NCBI GenBank assembly: GCA_009773165.1
Contig: WOUZ01000001.1
Span: 682,001 to 746,000, forward strand
Direction of reading: 5' to 3'
DNA length: 64,000 bases
DNA from: Bacteroidota bacterium
GTDB lineage: Bacteria > Bacteroidota > Bacteroidia > Bacteroidales > F082
Under the pieces are notes generated by a model. That model was given only the letters and a program-made list of their open reading frames with translations. It made no database searches and had not been told where the DNA came from. The position numbers were made by a program, and so were the translations under genes. Below, in pieces: positions 7,223-15,124 of this stretch (positions are counted from its first letter, which is position 1; every line of letters begins with the position of its first letter).

Positions 7223-9211
7223 TCAGACAACAGGCAATTGAATAATGAACTCACTACCCACTCCATCCTTCGTTTCCACCTTCAACTCCCCACCATGCGC
7301 TTTAACAATATCATAGCTTAAACTCAGACCTAATCCAGTGCCTTGACCTGTAGGTTTGGTGGTGAAGAATGGCTGGAAGATTTTGTTTTTGATTTCATCG
7401 GGGATACCATTGCCGTTGTCTTTTACAGAGATTTCGATGCTTTCGCCGAGGTTTTTGGTGGAGACGGTGACGGTAGGTTCGTAATGGCTGTCAAAATCTG
7501 ACAGGTTTATCAAACCTGTCAGATTTCTCTGCCGTTCCGCAACCACGTAAAAAGCATTGTTAATCAAATTCAGCAAAACCCTTCCAATATCCTGCGGAAT
7601 GATATTTATTTCTGGCAAAGACACATCAAATTCAGTTTTGAAATCAGCATTGAAACTTTTATCCTTTGCACGCAAGCCGTGATAGCTTAGGCGTAAATAT
7701 TCATCAGCCAAAGCATTGATATCGGTGGGTTCTTTAACACCACTGCTGCTGCGGCTATGCTGGAGCATGCCTTTTACGATGGCATCAGCACGCTTTCCAT
7801 GCTCAAGAATTTTTTCCTCATTGATAGCGATATCATCAGCAATGGCTTTAATATCTTCCAGATTTCCTGCTTCAAGCTCCTCTTTCAGTTCTGCAATCAA
7901 CTCCATATTGACTTCGGAGAAATTGTTCACAAAGTTGAGCGGGTTTTGAATTTCATGGGCAATTCCGGCAGTAAGTTCACCGAGGGATGCCATTTTTTCG
8001 GATTGGATGAGTTGGGATTGGGTTGATTTTAATTTAGATAAAGCATCCTCCGCTTTTTCCTTTTGCTCCTGCAAGAGGGTGTTGGCCTTATTCTTTTGCT
8101 TGTTATTTCTGTATAGAAACATGGCTATGATGATGAGAAGTCCAACACCGGCAAGATATCCATATTGTTTCAATCTGTTTTGGTAGGCAAGTTTACTGGC
8201 TTCGATTTCATCGTTGCGTTTTTGCTCCTGGTAAACCATTGCCTGAATAGCTTCAATGTTGCCGGCACCATATAGTTTTTCTTTGGTATCAACCATTAGT
8301 TCCTGGTATTCAAGTGCTTTTCGGAAATCATCTTTAGATTTATATGCCTCCGCCAATAGTTTGCTCGATTCCAGAATCATGACCCGGAAAGGTCCTTTTA
8401 TCCCATACTTTAAGGCCTTTTCGGCGTAATAAATGCAAGAGTCTGCTTGCCTGTCTGTAAGAAACAACACAGCAATCTTATTATTAGTGGCCGCCAGATT
8501 CCTGTAATCTTCCTGGCCGCAGGCCTCAATACTCTTTAAATAATAGTTAAGTGCCTGTTTCTGATTCCCAAGCTTAACCTTCAGTTTTCCGAGATTTCTG
8601 TACATAAATATGCCTGAATTTCCGGATCCCGATCGAATGAAAAGGTGAAAAGCCTTATTCAAATAATAGGAGGCTGAATCCAACTGGTTACTTTCAGTAT
8701 ATACATTTCCAATATTCAAAAGCAAATTCATTTCACTAAACTCTGTTTTAGTGATATCAGGAACTTGTCTGCTAAGCTGAAAAAAACTGATTGATTTTTG
8801 GTAATCCATCAGGTCGAGGTAAATATTGCCCAGGCCATTGTAGCTCCTGCGGATTTCACTATTATTATTATATTTCTGGCCAATGCGCAATGAATTTAGG
8901 GTAAGTTCAATAGCCAAAGGTAAATTTCCGATTTCCCGATTGATTGAACCATGCAACCTTAATGCAGTAGGTTTCCATTTATCAGCTTTTTTATTCTGGA
9001 TCAGATTAATTGCTTTTTCAACATATAAAAGTGCAGAGTCAGGCTTTGCATAAGTATACTGAGCAGCCAGTGAGAGCATAATTGAGATCCTGGAAGTATC
9101 CGATTTTGAAACAGCCAACTGATTGGTAATGCTATCAATTGTTTTCTGTCTTTGGGCGAACCCTATCAGGCTGGTTAAAAGGAAAATAATAATTAGTGAT
9201 CTGCTTATCAT
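7223..9211 (-). CDS. TPR-type sensor histidine kinase
   Basis: 662 residues. A signal peptide (1-19, ending GFAQ) is followed by about 300 residues of helical TPR-like repeats (for example SYNGLGNIYLDLMDYQKSI and LLNIGNVYTESNQLDSASYY), presumably in the periplasm. One transmembrane helix covers about 351-368 and a coiled coil 370-400. HisKA has H419 in GELTAGIAHEIQNPLNFV, and the G1 (DNGNGIP) and G2 (GTGLGLSLSYDIV) boxes are complete. Its ATG overlaps the stop of the preceding kinase by 4 bases (9208-9211). Between the N box and the next strand it has six extra residues (TGLINL) compared with the kinases at 3583 and 12925; they are encoded by a 33-base perfect palindrome (7494-7526). No receiver domain; a partner regulator elsewhere is inferred. 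Confidence 0.93.
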   Translation of the reverse strand: MISRSLIIIFLLTSLIGFAQRQKTIDSITNQLAVSKSDTSRISIMLSLAAQYTYAKPDSALLYVEKAINLIQNKKADKWKPTALRLHGSINREIGNLPLAIELTLNSLRIGQKYNNNSEIRRSYNGLGNIYLDLMDYQKSISFFQLSRQVPDITKTEFSEMNLLLNIGNVYTESNQLDSASYYLNKAFHLFIRSGSGNSGIFMYRNLGKLKVKLGNQKQALNYYLKSIEACGQEDYRNLAATNNKIAVLFLTDRQADSCIYYAEKALKYGIKGPFRVMILESSKLLAEAYKSKDDFRKALEYQELMVDTKEKLYGAGNIEAIQAMVYQEQKRNDEIEASKLAYQNRLKQYGYLAGVGLLIIIAMFLYRNNKQKNKANTLLQEQKEKAEDALSKLKSTQSQLIQSEKMASLGELTAGIAHEIQNPLNFVNNFSEVNMELIAELKEELEAGNLEDIKAIADDIAINEEKILEHGKRADAIVKGMLQHSRSSSGVKEPTDINALADEYLRLSYHGLRAKDKSFNADFKTEFDVSLPEINIIPQDIGRVLLNLINNAFYVVAERQRNLTGLINLSDFDSHYEPTVTVSTKNLGESIEISVKDNGNGIPDEIKNKIFQPFFTTKPTGQGTGLGLSLSYDIVKAHGGELKVETKDGVGSEFIIQLPVV
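7494..7526. repeat. 33-bp perfect palindrome inside a kinase gene
   Basis: Two 15-base arms, AAATCTGACAGGTTT and AAACCTGTCAGATTT, are exact reverse complements around the loop ATC. The kinases at 3583 and 12925 have only the outer part of this sequence at the same place, so the palindrome adds 18 bases, or six codons, and keeps the frame. It resembles short mobile palindromic repeats that are usually intergenic. Confidence 0.8.
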
Positions 9212-10149
9212 TTTGAATTTTGTTGAATGGGTAAATGAAACCTAAAAACTGAGCCAAGATCTTCTTTCGTTTCCACTTTCAACTCCCCACCGTGCGCTTT
9301 CACAATATCGTAACTCAAACTCAATCCCAATCCCGTTCCCTCACCAGTTGGTTTGGTTGTGAAAAAAGGCTGAAATATTTTATTTTTGATTTCCTCCGGA
9401 ATACCTTTTCCATTATCTTTCACTGATATTTCAATACTTTCACCGAGGTTTTTAGTGGAGACGGTGACGGTCGGTTCGTAATGGTTGTCTAAATCTGACT
9501 GGTTTGATAAACTTGTCAGATTTCTCTGCCGTTCCGCAACCACGTAGAAAGCATTGTTTATCAAATTAAGTAAAACCCTTCCGATATCCTGAGGGATTAT
9601 TTCAACTTTTGGTAGATTGGGGTCAAATTCAGTTTTGAAATCAGCATTGAATGTTTTGTCTTTTGCACGCAGTCCATGATAACTTAACCGTAAATACTCA
9701 TCAGCCAGGGCATTGATGTCGGTGGGTTCTTTTGTACCATTGCTGCTTCGGCTATGTTGCAGCATACCTTTTACAATGGAATCAGCTCGTTTTCCGTGAT
9801 GAAGAATTTTTTCTTCGTTGATAGCAATATCATCAGCAATGGCTTTAATATCTTCCAGATTGCCTGCTTCAAGCTCCTCTTTCAGTTCTGCAATCAACTC
9901 CATATTGACTTCGGAGAAATTATTCACAAAGTTGAGCGGGTTTTGAATTTCATGTGCAATGCCTGCAGTGAGTTCTCCGAGAGAGGCCATTTTCTCGGAT
10001 TGGATGAGTTGGGATTGGGTATTCTTCAGTTCAACATAGGCTTTTTCAATTTCTTTAGCCTGGGCCAGTTCTTTTTGCTGTCCGCGTTCCCTTTCTTTTC
10101 GAATGGTTCTTTCTTTTTGGAATTGATGGACCAACCGGATTAAAGCCAT
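9208..10149 (-). CDS. Histidine kinase module: C-terminal part of a frameshifted propeller kinase
   Basis: 313 residues as an isolated frame, but the same frame stays open and homologous back to about 10356, encoding the end of a Y_Y_Y domain (LENYDKNWSAASKERKAFY), PPWWQTWWAYLIYG and a transmembrane helix. It is therefore the second half of the gene that begins at 12917; one base is missing around 10357-10358. Seen in this part: linker coiled coil, HisKA with H66 (numbered from the internal ATG), G1 DNGKGIP and G2 GTGLGLSLSYDIV, all complete. If ATG 10149 is really used, the product would be a soluble kinase without sensor. It shares long identical DNA runs with the TPR kinase next to it, including a degenerate copy of the in-frame palindrome. 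Confidence 0.85.
   Translation of the reverse strand: MALIRLVHQFQKERTIRKERERGQQKELAQAKEIEKAYVELKNTQSQLIQSEKMASLGELTAGIAHEIQNPLNFVNNFSEVNMELIAELKEELEAGNLEDIKAIADDIAINEEKILHHGKRADSIVKGMLQHSRSSNGTKEPTDINALADEYLRLSYHGLRAKDKTFNADFKTEFDPNLPKVEIIPQDIGRVLLNLINNAFYVVAERQRNLTSLSNQSDLDNHYEPTVTVSTKNLGESIEISVKDNGKGIPEEIKNKIFQPFFTTKPTGEGTGLGLSLSYDIVKAHGGELKVETKEDLGSVFRFHLPIQQNSK
9491..9523. repeat. Degenerate copy of the 33-bp in-frame palindrome
   Basis: Arms AAATCTGACTGGTTT and AAACTTGTCAGATTT flank the loop GAT at the same codons as the perfect copy at 7494-7526. Two of 15 pairs are mismatched. The encoded residues are TSLSNQ in place of TGLINL. The shared position indicates either duplication of the kinase after insertion or gene conversion. 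Confidence 0.7.
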
Positions 10150-10262
10150 TAGAAGAAAACCATAAATCAGGTACGCCCACCAGGTTTGCCACCAGGGTGG
10201 TAAAATGCGAATAGTAAACGAAATACCTTCTTCATTCCAAACTCCATCGGCATTGGATGCTT

Positions 10263-12917
10263 TTACCCGGAAAATATATTTACCAGGTGATAGATTGGTG
10301 TAGAAGGCTTTTCTTTCTTTAGATGCTGCCGACCAATTCTTGTCGTAGTTTTCCAGCTATACTGGTTGTCTTCGGAACGCAGGTAATGCAGGGCCACAAA
10401 ATCAAAACCCAGATTCTTTTGCCAATATTTCAACTCGATAGAATTGGTATAAGCCACCGACTGTTTAAAAATTACTCCATCGGGTTTTGAATAGAGCGAA
10501 TCGTTGATGGTAATCTTTGTAATCACAATGGAAGGAAGGGTGGTGTCTTTCTTCAGTAGCTTGGCTGGTAAAATATGGTTAAGACCATGAGTTCCACCAA
10601 TCCATATACCGCCATTACTGGTTGCAATTGTTACATACCGCCTGTCATAAGGCTGAAAACCGTCTTTTTCATAGTAAGAAACAAACGATTTTGTTTCCGG
10701 ATCGAATACCGATAAGCCTCTTTGCGTGGGCAGCCAAAATCTTCCGAATTCATCTTTAACAATTCGTCCATTATGTCCAGAAGCTAAATCGTTTTGCAGC
10801 AAGCCCTTTGATTCGTCAATGGTTGTAATAATGCCCTTTTCAACATCTACGGATACCAGTCCGCCACTTGAATATGTTGCAAACCAAGGTTCTCCATTTT
10901 TGTCTGTTGTAAAAAAATTGGTAGAAGAAAGTTTGGAATTCCTGAAAACAGTAAAGTTGTTTTGATCGTAATCATATAAATTTAAACCTCCATCTGTTCC
11001 AATCCATAATCGCTGCTTACCGTCTTCGGCAATAAAGCTTATTTCATTACTGCTAATAGAGCTACTGTCTCCGGAGACAGGCAAATAATGAGTAAACCCT
11101 TCTTCTCCCTCATTCAAACGGTACAAACCAAACTTATTATCCCCTCTGTCGCCAAGCCAAATGTTTCCTCTGGAATCCTGATAAAAGGCATCAATTCGTT
11201 TACTGCTTAGAGAAGCAGTGTTTTTACCATCGGGAAGAAAGCTTTTCAAAATCCTGCCGGTATTTTTATCCAATACAAAAACACCTTTATCCCTAATGGA
11301 AAGCCATAGTCGTTGCTGTTTATCGGGGAAAATAAATGTACAAGTGTTGATTTCTTTTGGACTGTAGAAGTATCGTTTAAAACTGCCGGTAGATTCCTGA
11401 AATTGGTTCAGTCCATTTTGGGTGCCCACCCATATTATCCCATCCGCATCTTCCTGCACGGTTATAATGTCATTGTTGCTGATAGATGATGAATTTGACG
11501 GATTGTTCCTGAATACTTTAAAATTATCCTGATCTGCCTGGTACAATGAGAGTCCGTTGGCGGTACCTATCCACAATCTTTTTTTACTGTCTTCAAATAA
11601 ATACTGGATACTATCCGATGGCAATCCTTCAGGTTCACCAGCCCGGTAACGAAATAAATCCATCTGTTGTTTCTTAGGTGCCTGTTTATATAAGCCGGGC
11701 CGGGTGCCCAGCCATAACAATCCTGTACGATCTTCTAAAGACAAATAAGGAAATGGTCTTTGAGGCAAAGGATTACCGGGGAGATTGAAATTGTAATCAT
11801 AGAAGCTGAATGTTTTATTAGCAAACTGATAATGAATAAAAAAATGCTTTTGTTGCAAACGGGAGATGGCCTGAAACAAAATGCCCTCTTTGTTTTGAGC
11901 AGTGACGAAGAAAACGCTTATTTCGGTAATTCCCTTTTGATAGGGAAGATGGTCACTGCCATAGGTAAAGGTTTGGATGTTATCAGAAACAGGGTCTATC
12001 AATGATAGAATCCCTTTCCTGTGGACTACCCAATATTGCCCGTTCAAATCTTCAACAGCATAAAAAACAGAATCAGCTATTCCACTCGCGATTCCCGGTT
12101 GGTAAACATAACTTTTAACAATTTTCTGGTTTTTACTGTCAAAAACATACAGCCCATGAGTGCCTGTGAGTAGTAATCTGTTTTCACTTGCTTTGCTGAG
12201 TTGCCTGATGGTATCTGCTTTACCTGACAGCATAATATCCTCTCCTGCAGGGATAACGATTTCAAAACTATCTTTCTGCAGGTTCAGCCCATTGAGATTG
12301 TTTTTTTCATCCAGCGCCCAAATAGTACCGGATGATTCAATTGTATTAAAATTTCTCCAATATATACTTCTTAAATTTGCAGCGAAATCCGTATACTGTT
12401 TAATGATACCTGTTTCCGGGTTAAGACGGAAAGTGGTAAACTGTGTATCCAAAAATGATCCTGCAATGAACCAAATATCTCCGGCTTCGTCTTCAAATAG
12501 CAGAGAACTAAACATTTGGTTGCCACCTTTCGTAGCATTGCCGGCAGGGTAAAAATTCCGGAATATCTCTTTTAAAGGATCAAATGATGTGATTCCACTA
12601 CTTTCACCAGAAATCCAAATCTTTCCATCCCTTGCTTTTAAGAGACCTCCAAATTGGCTTCTCATGTGTAAACTTGTCGAATCAGTTTTATCTAAAGCTG
12701 CTCTATACACTTTAAAGTTATAGCCATCGTATTTTACGAGTCCATTTTGGGTGCCGAACCAGATAAAGCCTTTGTCGTCCTGGAGGGGTGATATTGCAAC
12801 CTCTTCGGGTAAGCCTTCGGCCACGCCGTATTTTTCAAACGGAATTTTATGTTGCTGGGCAAAACCAAGGCTTGCAGCAACTGTAAGAAGGATGGTGAGT
12901 GTTATTAATTTTATCAT
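10263..12917 (-). CDS. Propeller sensor half of a frameshifted histidine kinase
   Basis: I place the start at 12917, giving MIKLITLTILLTVAASLGFA, a clear signal peptide and no overlap with the preceding stop at 12925; the longer frame to 12977 would run into the upstream kinase. About 840 residues of Reg_prop repeats follow (LWIGTRPGL, RLWIGTANGLSLY, IIWVGTQNGLNQF and others). The frame derails in the Y_Y_Y domain: after NQY it reads SWKTTTRIGRQ and stops, whereas dropping one base at 10357-10358 gives LENYDKNWSAASKERKAFY, as expected. A restored gene would run from 12917 to 9208 and encode about 1236 residues. A real mutation and a sequencing or assembly error cannot be told apart from this sequence alone. 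Confidence 0.88.
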   Translation of the reverse strand: MIKLITLTILLTVAASLGFAQQHKIPFEKYGVAEGLPEEVAISPLQDDKGFIWFGTQNGLVKYDGYNFKVYRAALDKTDSTSLHMRSQFGGLLKARDGKIWISGESSGITSFDPLKEIFRNFYPAGNATKGGNQMFSSLLFEDEAGDIWFIAGSFLDTQFTTFRLNPETGIIKQYTDFAANLRSIYWRNFNTIESSGTIWALDEKNNLNGLNLQKDSFEIVIPAGEDIMLSGKADTIRQLSKASENRLLLTGTHGLYVFDSKNQKIVKSYVYQPGIASGIADSVFYAVEDLNGQYWVVHRKGILSLIDPVSDNIQTFTYGSDHLPYQKGITEISVFFVTAQNKEGILFQAISRLQQKHFFIHYQFANKTFSFYDYNFNLPGNPLPQRPFPYLSLEDRTGLLWLGTRPGLYKQAPKKQQMDLFRYRAGEPEGLPSDSIQYLFEDSKKRLWIGTANGLSLYQADQDNFKVFRNNPSNSSSISNNDIITVQEDADGIIWVGTQNGLNQFQESTGSFKRYFYSPKEINTCTFIFPDKQQRLWLSIRDKGVFVLDKNTGRILKSFLPDGKNTASLSSKRIDAFYQDSRGNIWLGDRGDNKFGLYRLNEGEEGFTHYLPVSGDSSSISSNEISFIAEDGKQRLWIGTDGGLNLYDYDQNNFTVFRNSKLSSTNFFTTDKNGEPWFATYSSGGLVSVDVEKGIITTIDESKGLLQNDLASGHNGRIVKDEFGRFWLPTQRGLSVFDPETKSFVSYYEKDGFQPYDRRYVTIATSNGGIWIGGTHGLNHILPAKLLKKDTTLPSIVITKITINDSLYSKPDGVIFKQSVAYTNSIELKYWQKNLGFDFVALHYLRSEDNQYSWKTTTRIGRQHLKKEKPSTPIYHLVNIFSG

Positions 12918-12924
12918 GGATTGG

Positions 12925-13968
12925 TTATATAGGTAATTGAATGATGAATGTTGTTCCCTCATTTTCTTTTGTTTCAATTTTTATTTCCCCACCATGCGCC
13001 TTTACAATATCATATGCCAATGAAAGGCCAAGCCCCGTTCCCTCACCAGTTGGTTTGGTTGTAAAGAAAGGCTGGAAAATTTTGTTTTTGATTTCTTCCG
13101 GAATGCCGTTCGCATTATCTTTCACTGAGACTTCAATGCTTTCACCCAGGCTTTTGGTAGAAAAAATGACGGTAGGTTCGTAATTGCTGTCCAAATCTGA
13201 CAAGTTTCTCTGCTTCTCAGCAACTGCATAAAAAGCATTGTTGATTAAATTCAACAAAACCCTTCCAATATCCTGCGGAACGATATTGATTTCTGGCAAC
13301 GACGCATCAAATTCGGTTTTGAAATCAGCATTAAAGGAATTGTCTTTTGCCCGTATACCATGAAATGCCAGGCGTAAATACTCATCGCATAAAACATTAA
13401 TGTCGGTTAACTCTTTCTGACCGTTGCTGCTTCGGCTATGTTGCAGCATTCCTTTCACGATGGCATCAGCACGCTTGCCGTGTTGAAGAATTTTTTCTTC
13501 GTTGATAGCAATATCATCAGCAATGGCCTTAATATCTTCCAGATTGCCTGCTTCAAGCTCCTCTTTCAGTTCGGCGATCAACTCCACATTAACTTCAGAG
13601 AAATTATTCACGAAGTTCAACGGGTTTTGAATTTCATGGGCAATACCTGCAGTGAGTTCGCCGAGGGAGGCCATTTTTTCGGATTGAATGAGTTGTGCTT
13701 GCGCCGCTTTAAGTTCATTAAGCGATTTGGTTAATGCAGTATTGGTTTCTTCGATGGCTTTTCTTTTTTGCTCGAGTTCTTCTATGGTTTCTTCGAGTAA
13801 AATGGCAGTAGTGCGTTTTACCTTTTCGGTGCGATCGAGCTTGAATGCTAAGATGACCAGTTCTTTATCAGCATCCTTCAAAGATTTATTGATCAAAGCT
13901 TTCTGATCATCAGAGATGCTTTCAATCTGCTGAAGAATGTCAAGGATATTTTGAAGATGTTGATTCAT
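12925..13968 (-). CDS. Cytosolic histidine kinase linked to FIST sensors
   Basis: 347 residues without signal peptide or membrane helix. The first 95 residues are charged and helical (SDDQKALINKSLKDADKEL, later ETIEELEQKRKAIEETNTAL), a dimerising coiled coil. HisKA has H111 in GELTAGIAHEIQNPLNFV. The G2 box GTGLGLSLAYDIV is normal, but the G1 box reads DNANGIP where all sister kinases have DNGNGIP or DNGKGIP, a Gly-to-Ala change at a conserved nucleotide-binding position. The gene starts immediately after the stop of the second FIST gene with no gap, so the FIST proteins are likely its separate sensory partners. FIST domains are commonly fused to or encoded with kinases and diguanylate cyclases. 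Confidence 0.92.
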   Translation of the reverse strand: MNQHLQNILDILQQIESISDDQKALINKSLKDADKELVILAFKLDRTEKVKRTTAILLEETIEELEQKRKAIEETNTALTKSLNELKAAQAQLIQSEKMASLGELTAGIAHEIQNPLNFVNNFSEVNVELIAELKEELEAGNLEDIKAIADDIAINEEKILQHGKRADAIVKGMLQHSRSSNGQKELTDINVLCDEYLRLAFHGIRAKDNSFNADFKTEFDASLPEINIVPQDIGRVLLNLINNAFYAVAEKQRNLSDLDSNYEPTVIFSTKSLGESIEVSVKDNANGIPEEIKNKIFQPFFTTKPTGEGTGLGLSLAYDIVKAHGGEIKIETKENEGTTFIIQLPI

Positions 13969-15102
13969 TTACTTCTCTTTTAAAGCCACACAACAAGCTG
14001 TTAATCCATGCAACTCAAGGTTTCCATTCGTAGCCCTTGCAAGCTCTGATGTGCTGAACATGCCGGCAATCGGCGCATTCCATACTTTCTGAATACCCTC
14101 AATTTCTTCACTTATCAATGGCCCCAATGAAATAAGCCTGCCTGCGCAACTGAATAATAGCAGGGCATCTGCTTCCGGCATTTCAGTGGCTTTTAAATCC
14201 TCACATTCATTGATTACTTTTTCTATCACATCAAAATCGGGCGGAATGGAAAACCGCACTTTAGATCCCTCCGGCACATTGCCGTTGCAGTAAAAAGAAT
14301 GGTCGTTCCAATCCACCACTAACCCGACACGGATTATTGAATTTCCGTTTTCTCTCTGAAGTTGTAAAGGCAAGGTAACGGAATGTTGCATTGCAAAATT
14401 TTCGGGTGTAACATCTTTAAGTCCGCCATATTTTACCACCAGATCCAATACTGGAGTATCTTCTATTGTAAAAACATGGTTGCCTTCGCTTTTCGTAACT
14501 GTCTTTTCCGTTCCTACAGCACTCCATCCATGTGTGGCCCGGCCCTTTATGCTGATTTTGTCTTCATCGATAGCTATTGCCACGATGCCTTTGTTGCTAA
14601 TTCTACCGTTGGTGAAAACAAAATTTTCCTTAAAAGCAAAATCATCTCCTGCCATACCCCCATATACATTACCCTTTTTGCCAAGGATGTCTTCAAAACC
14701 ATGCAGCAATTCTTCGGCATCTGTCTGCATATTACTGCCAGCCATGAGAAAACAGGGATGGGTAAATTTTTCCAATGCTTGTTTTGCCATGGCCTTTGCA
14801 GTTTGCTGGTAATTATTTTCGGAAAATTCTTCAAAATGAATAGTGAAGTATGCCGGATTCATATCGAGCAACATGATGGCAATTTCACCGGAACTGATTC
14901 CTTCCCCCGTAAACTCTCCATTTGTTGTGGCACCATATACCGAAATACCTGTCTCGTCGAGCAAGCTGCACAAAGCATCAATGTCCTGTTTTACTGAAAG
15001 AAAGACGATGGCAAGCGTTGGTTTAAAACCATCTTGCATGCTTTTATCTAAACTGATCTTAATTTCGGCGGTAGAATTTCCTTTGATTGACTTTGCTTTC
15101 AT
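13969..15102 (-). CDS. FIST-domain signal sensor (second copy)
   Basis: 377 residues, soluble, without signal peptide. It spans a FIST_N domain (about 25-215, with LAIVFLSVKQD, GATTNGEFTGEG and NVYGGMAGDDF) and a FIST_C domain (about 220-365, ending LHGLTACCVALKEK). FIST proteins are intracellular ligand sensors thought to bind small molecules such as amino acids. It is a paralogue of the protein encoded just upstream (15125-16264); the two share GRATHGWSAVGTEKTVTKSEGNHVFT-like stretches. The gap between them is 22 bases, and the kinase gene follows without a gap. There is no output domain, so it must act through a partner, most simply the adjacent cytosolic kinase. Confidence 0.9.
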   Translation of the reverse strand: MKAKSIKGNSTAEIKISLDKSMQDGFKPTLAIVFLSVKQDIDALCSLLDETGISVYGATTNGEFTGEGISSGEIAIMLLDMNPAYFTIHFEEFSENNYQQTAKAMAKQALEKFTHPCFLMAGSNMQTDAEELLHGFEDILGKKGNVYGGMAGDDFAFKENFVFTNGRISNKGIVAIAIDEDKISIKGRATHGWSAVGTEKTVTKSEGNHVFTIEDTPVLDLVVKYGGLKDVTPENFAMQHSVTLPLQLQRENGNSIIRVGLVVDWNDHSFYCNGNVPEGSKVRFSIPPDFDVIEKVINECEDLKATEMPEADALLLFSCAGRLISLGPLISEEIEGIQKVWNAPIAGMFSTSELARATNGNLELHGLTACCVALKEK

Positions 15103-15124
15103 GGGTTTCTTGTTTTTAATAGTA

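Noticed and set aside
14383-14997. Plus-strand frame of 204 codons
   Set aside because: Antisense to the FIST gene; the composition is Cys/Phe/His-rich and not protein-like, and the FIST frame has strong family motifs.
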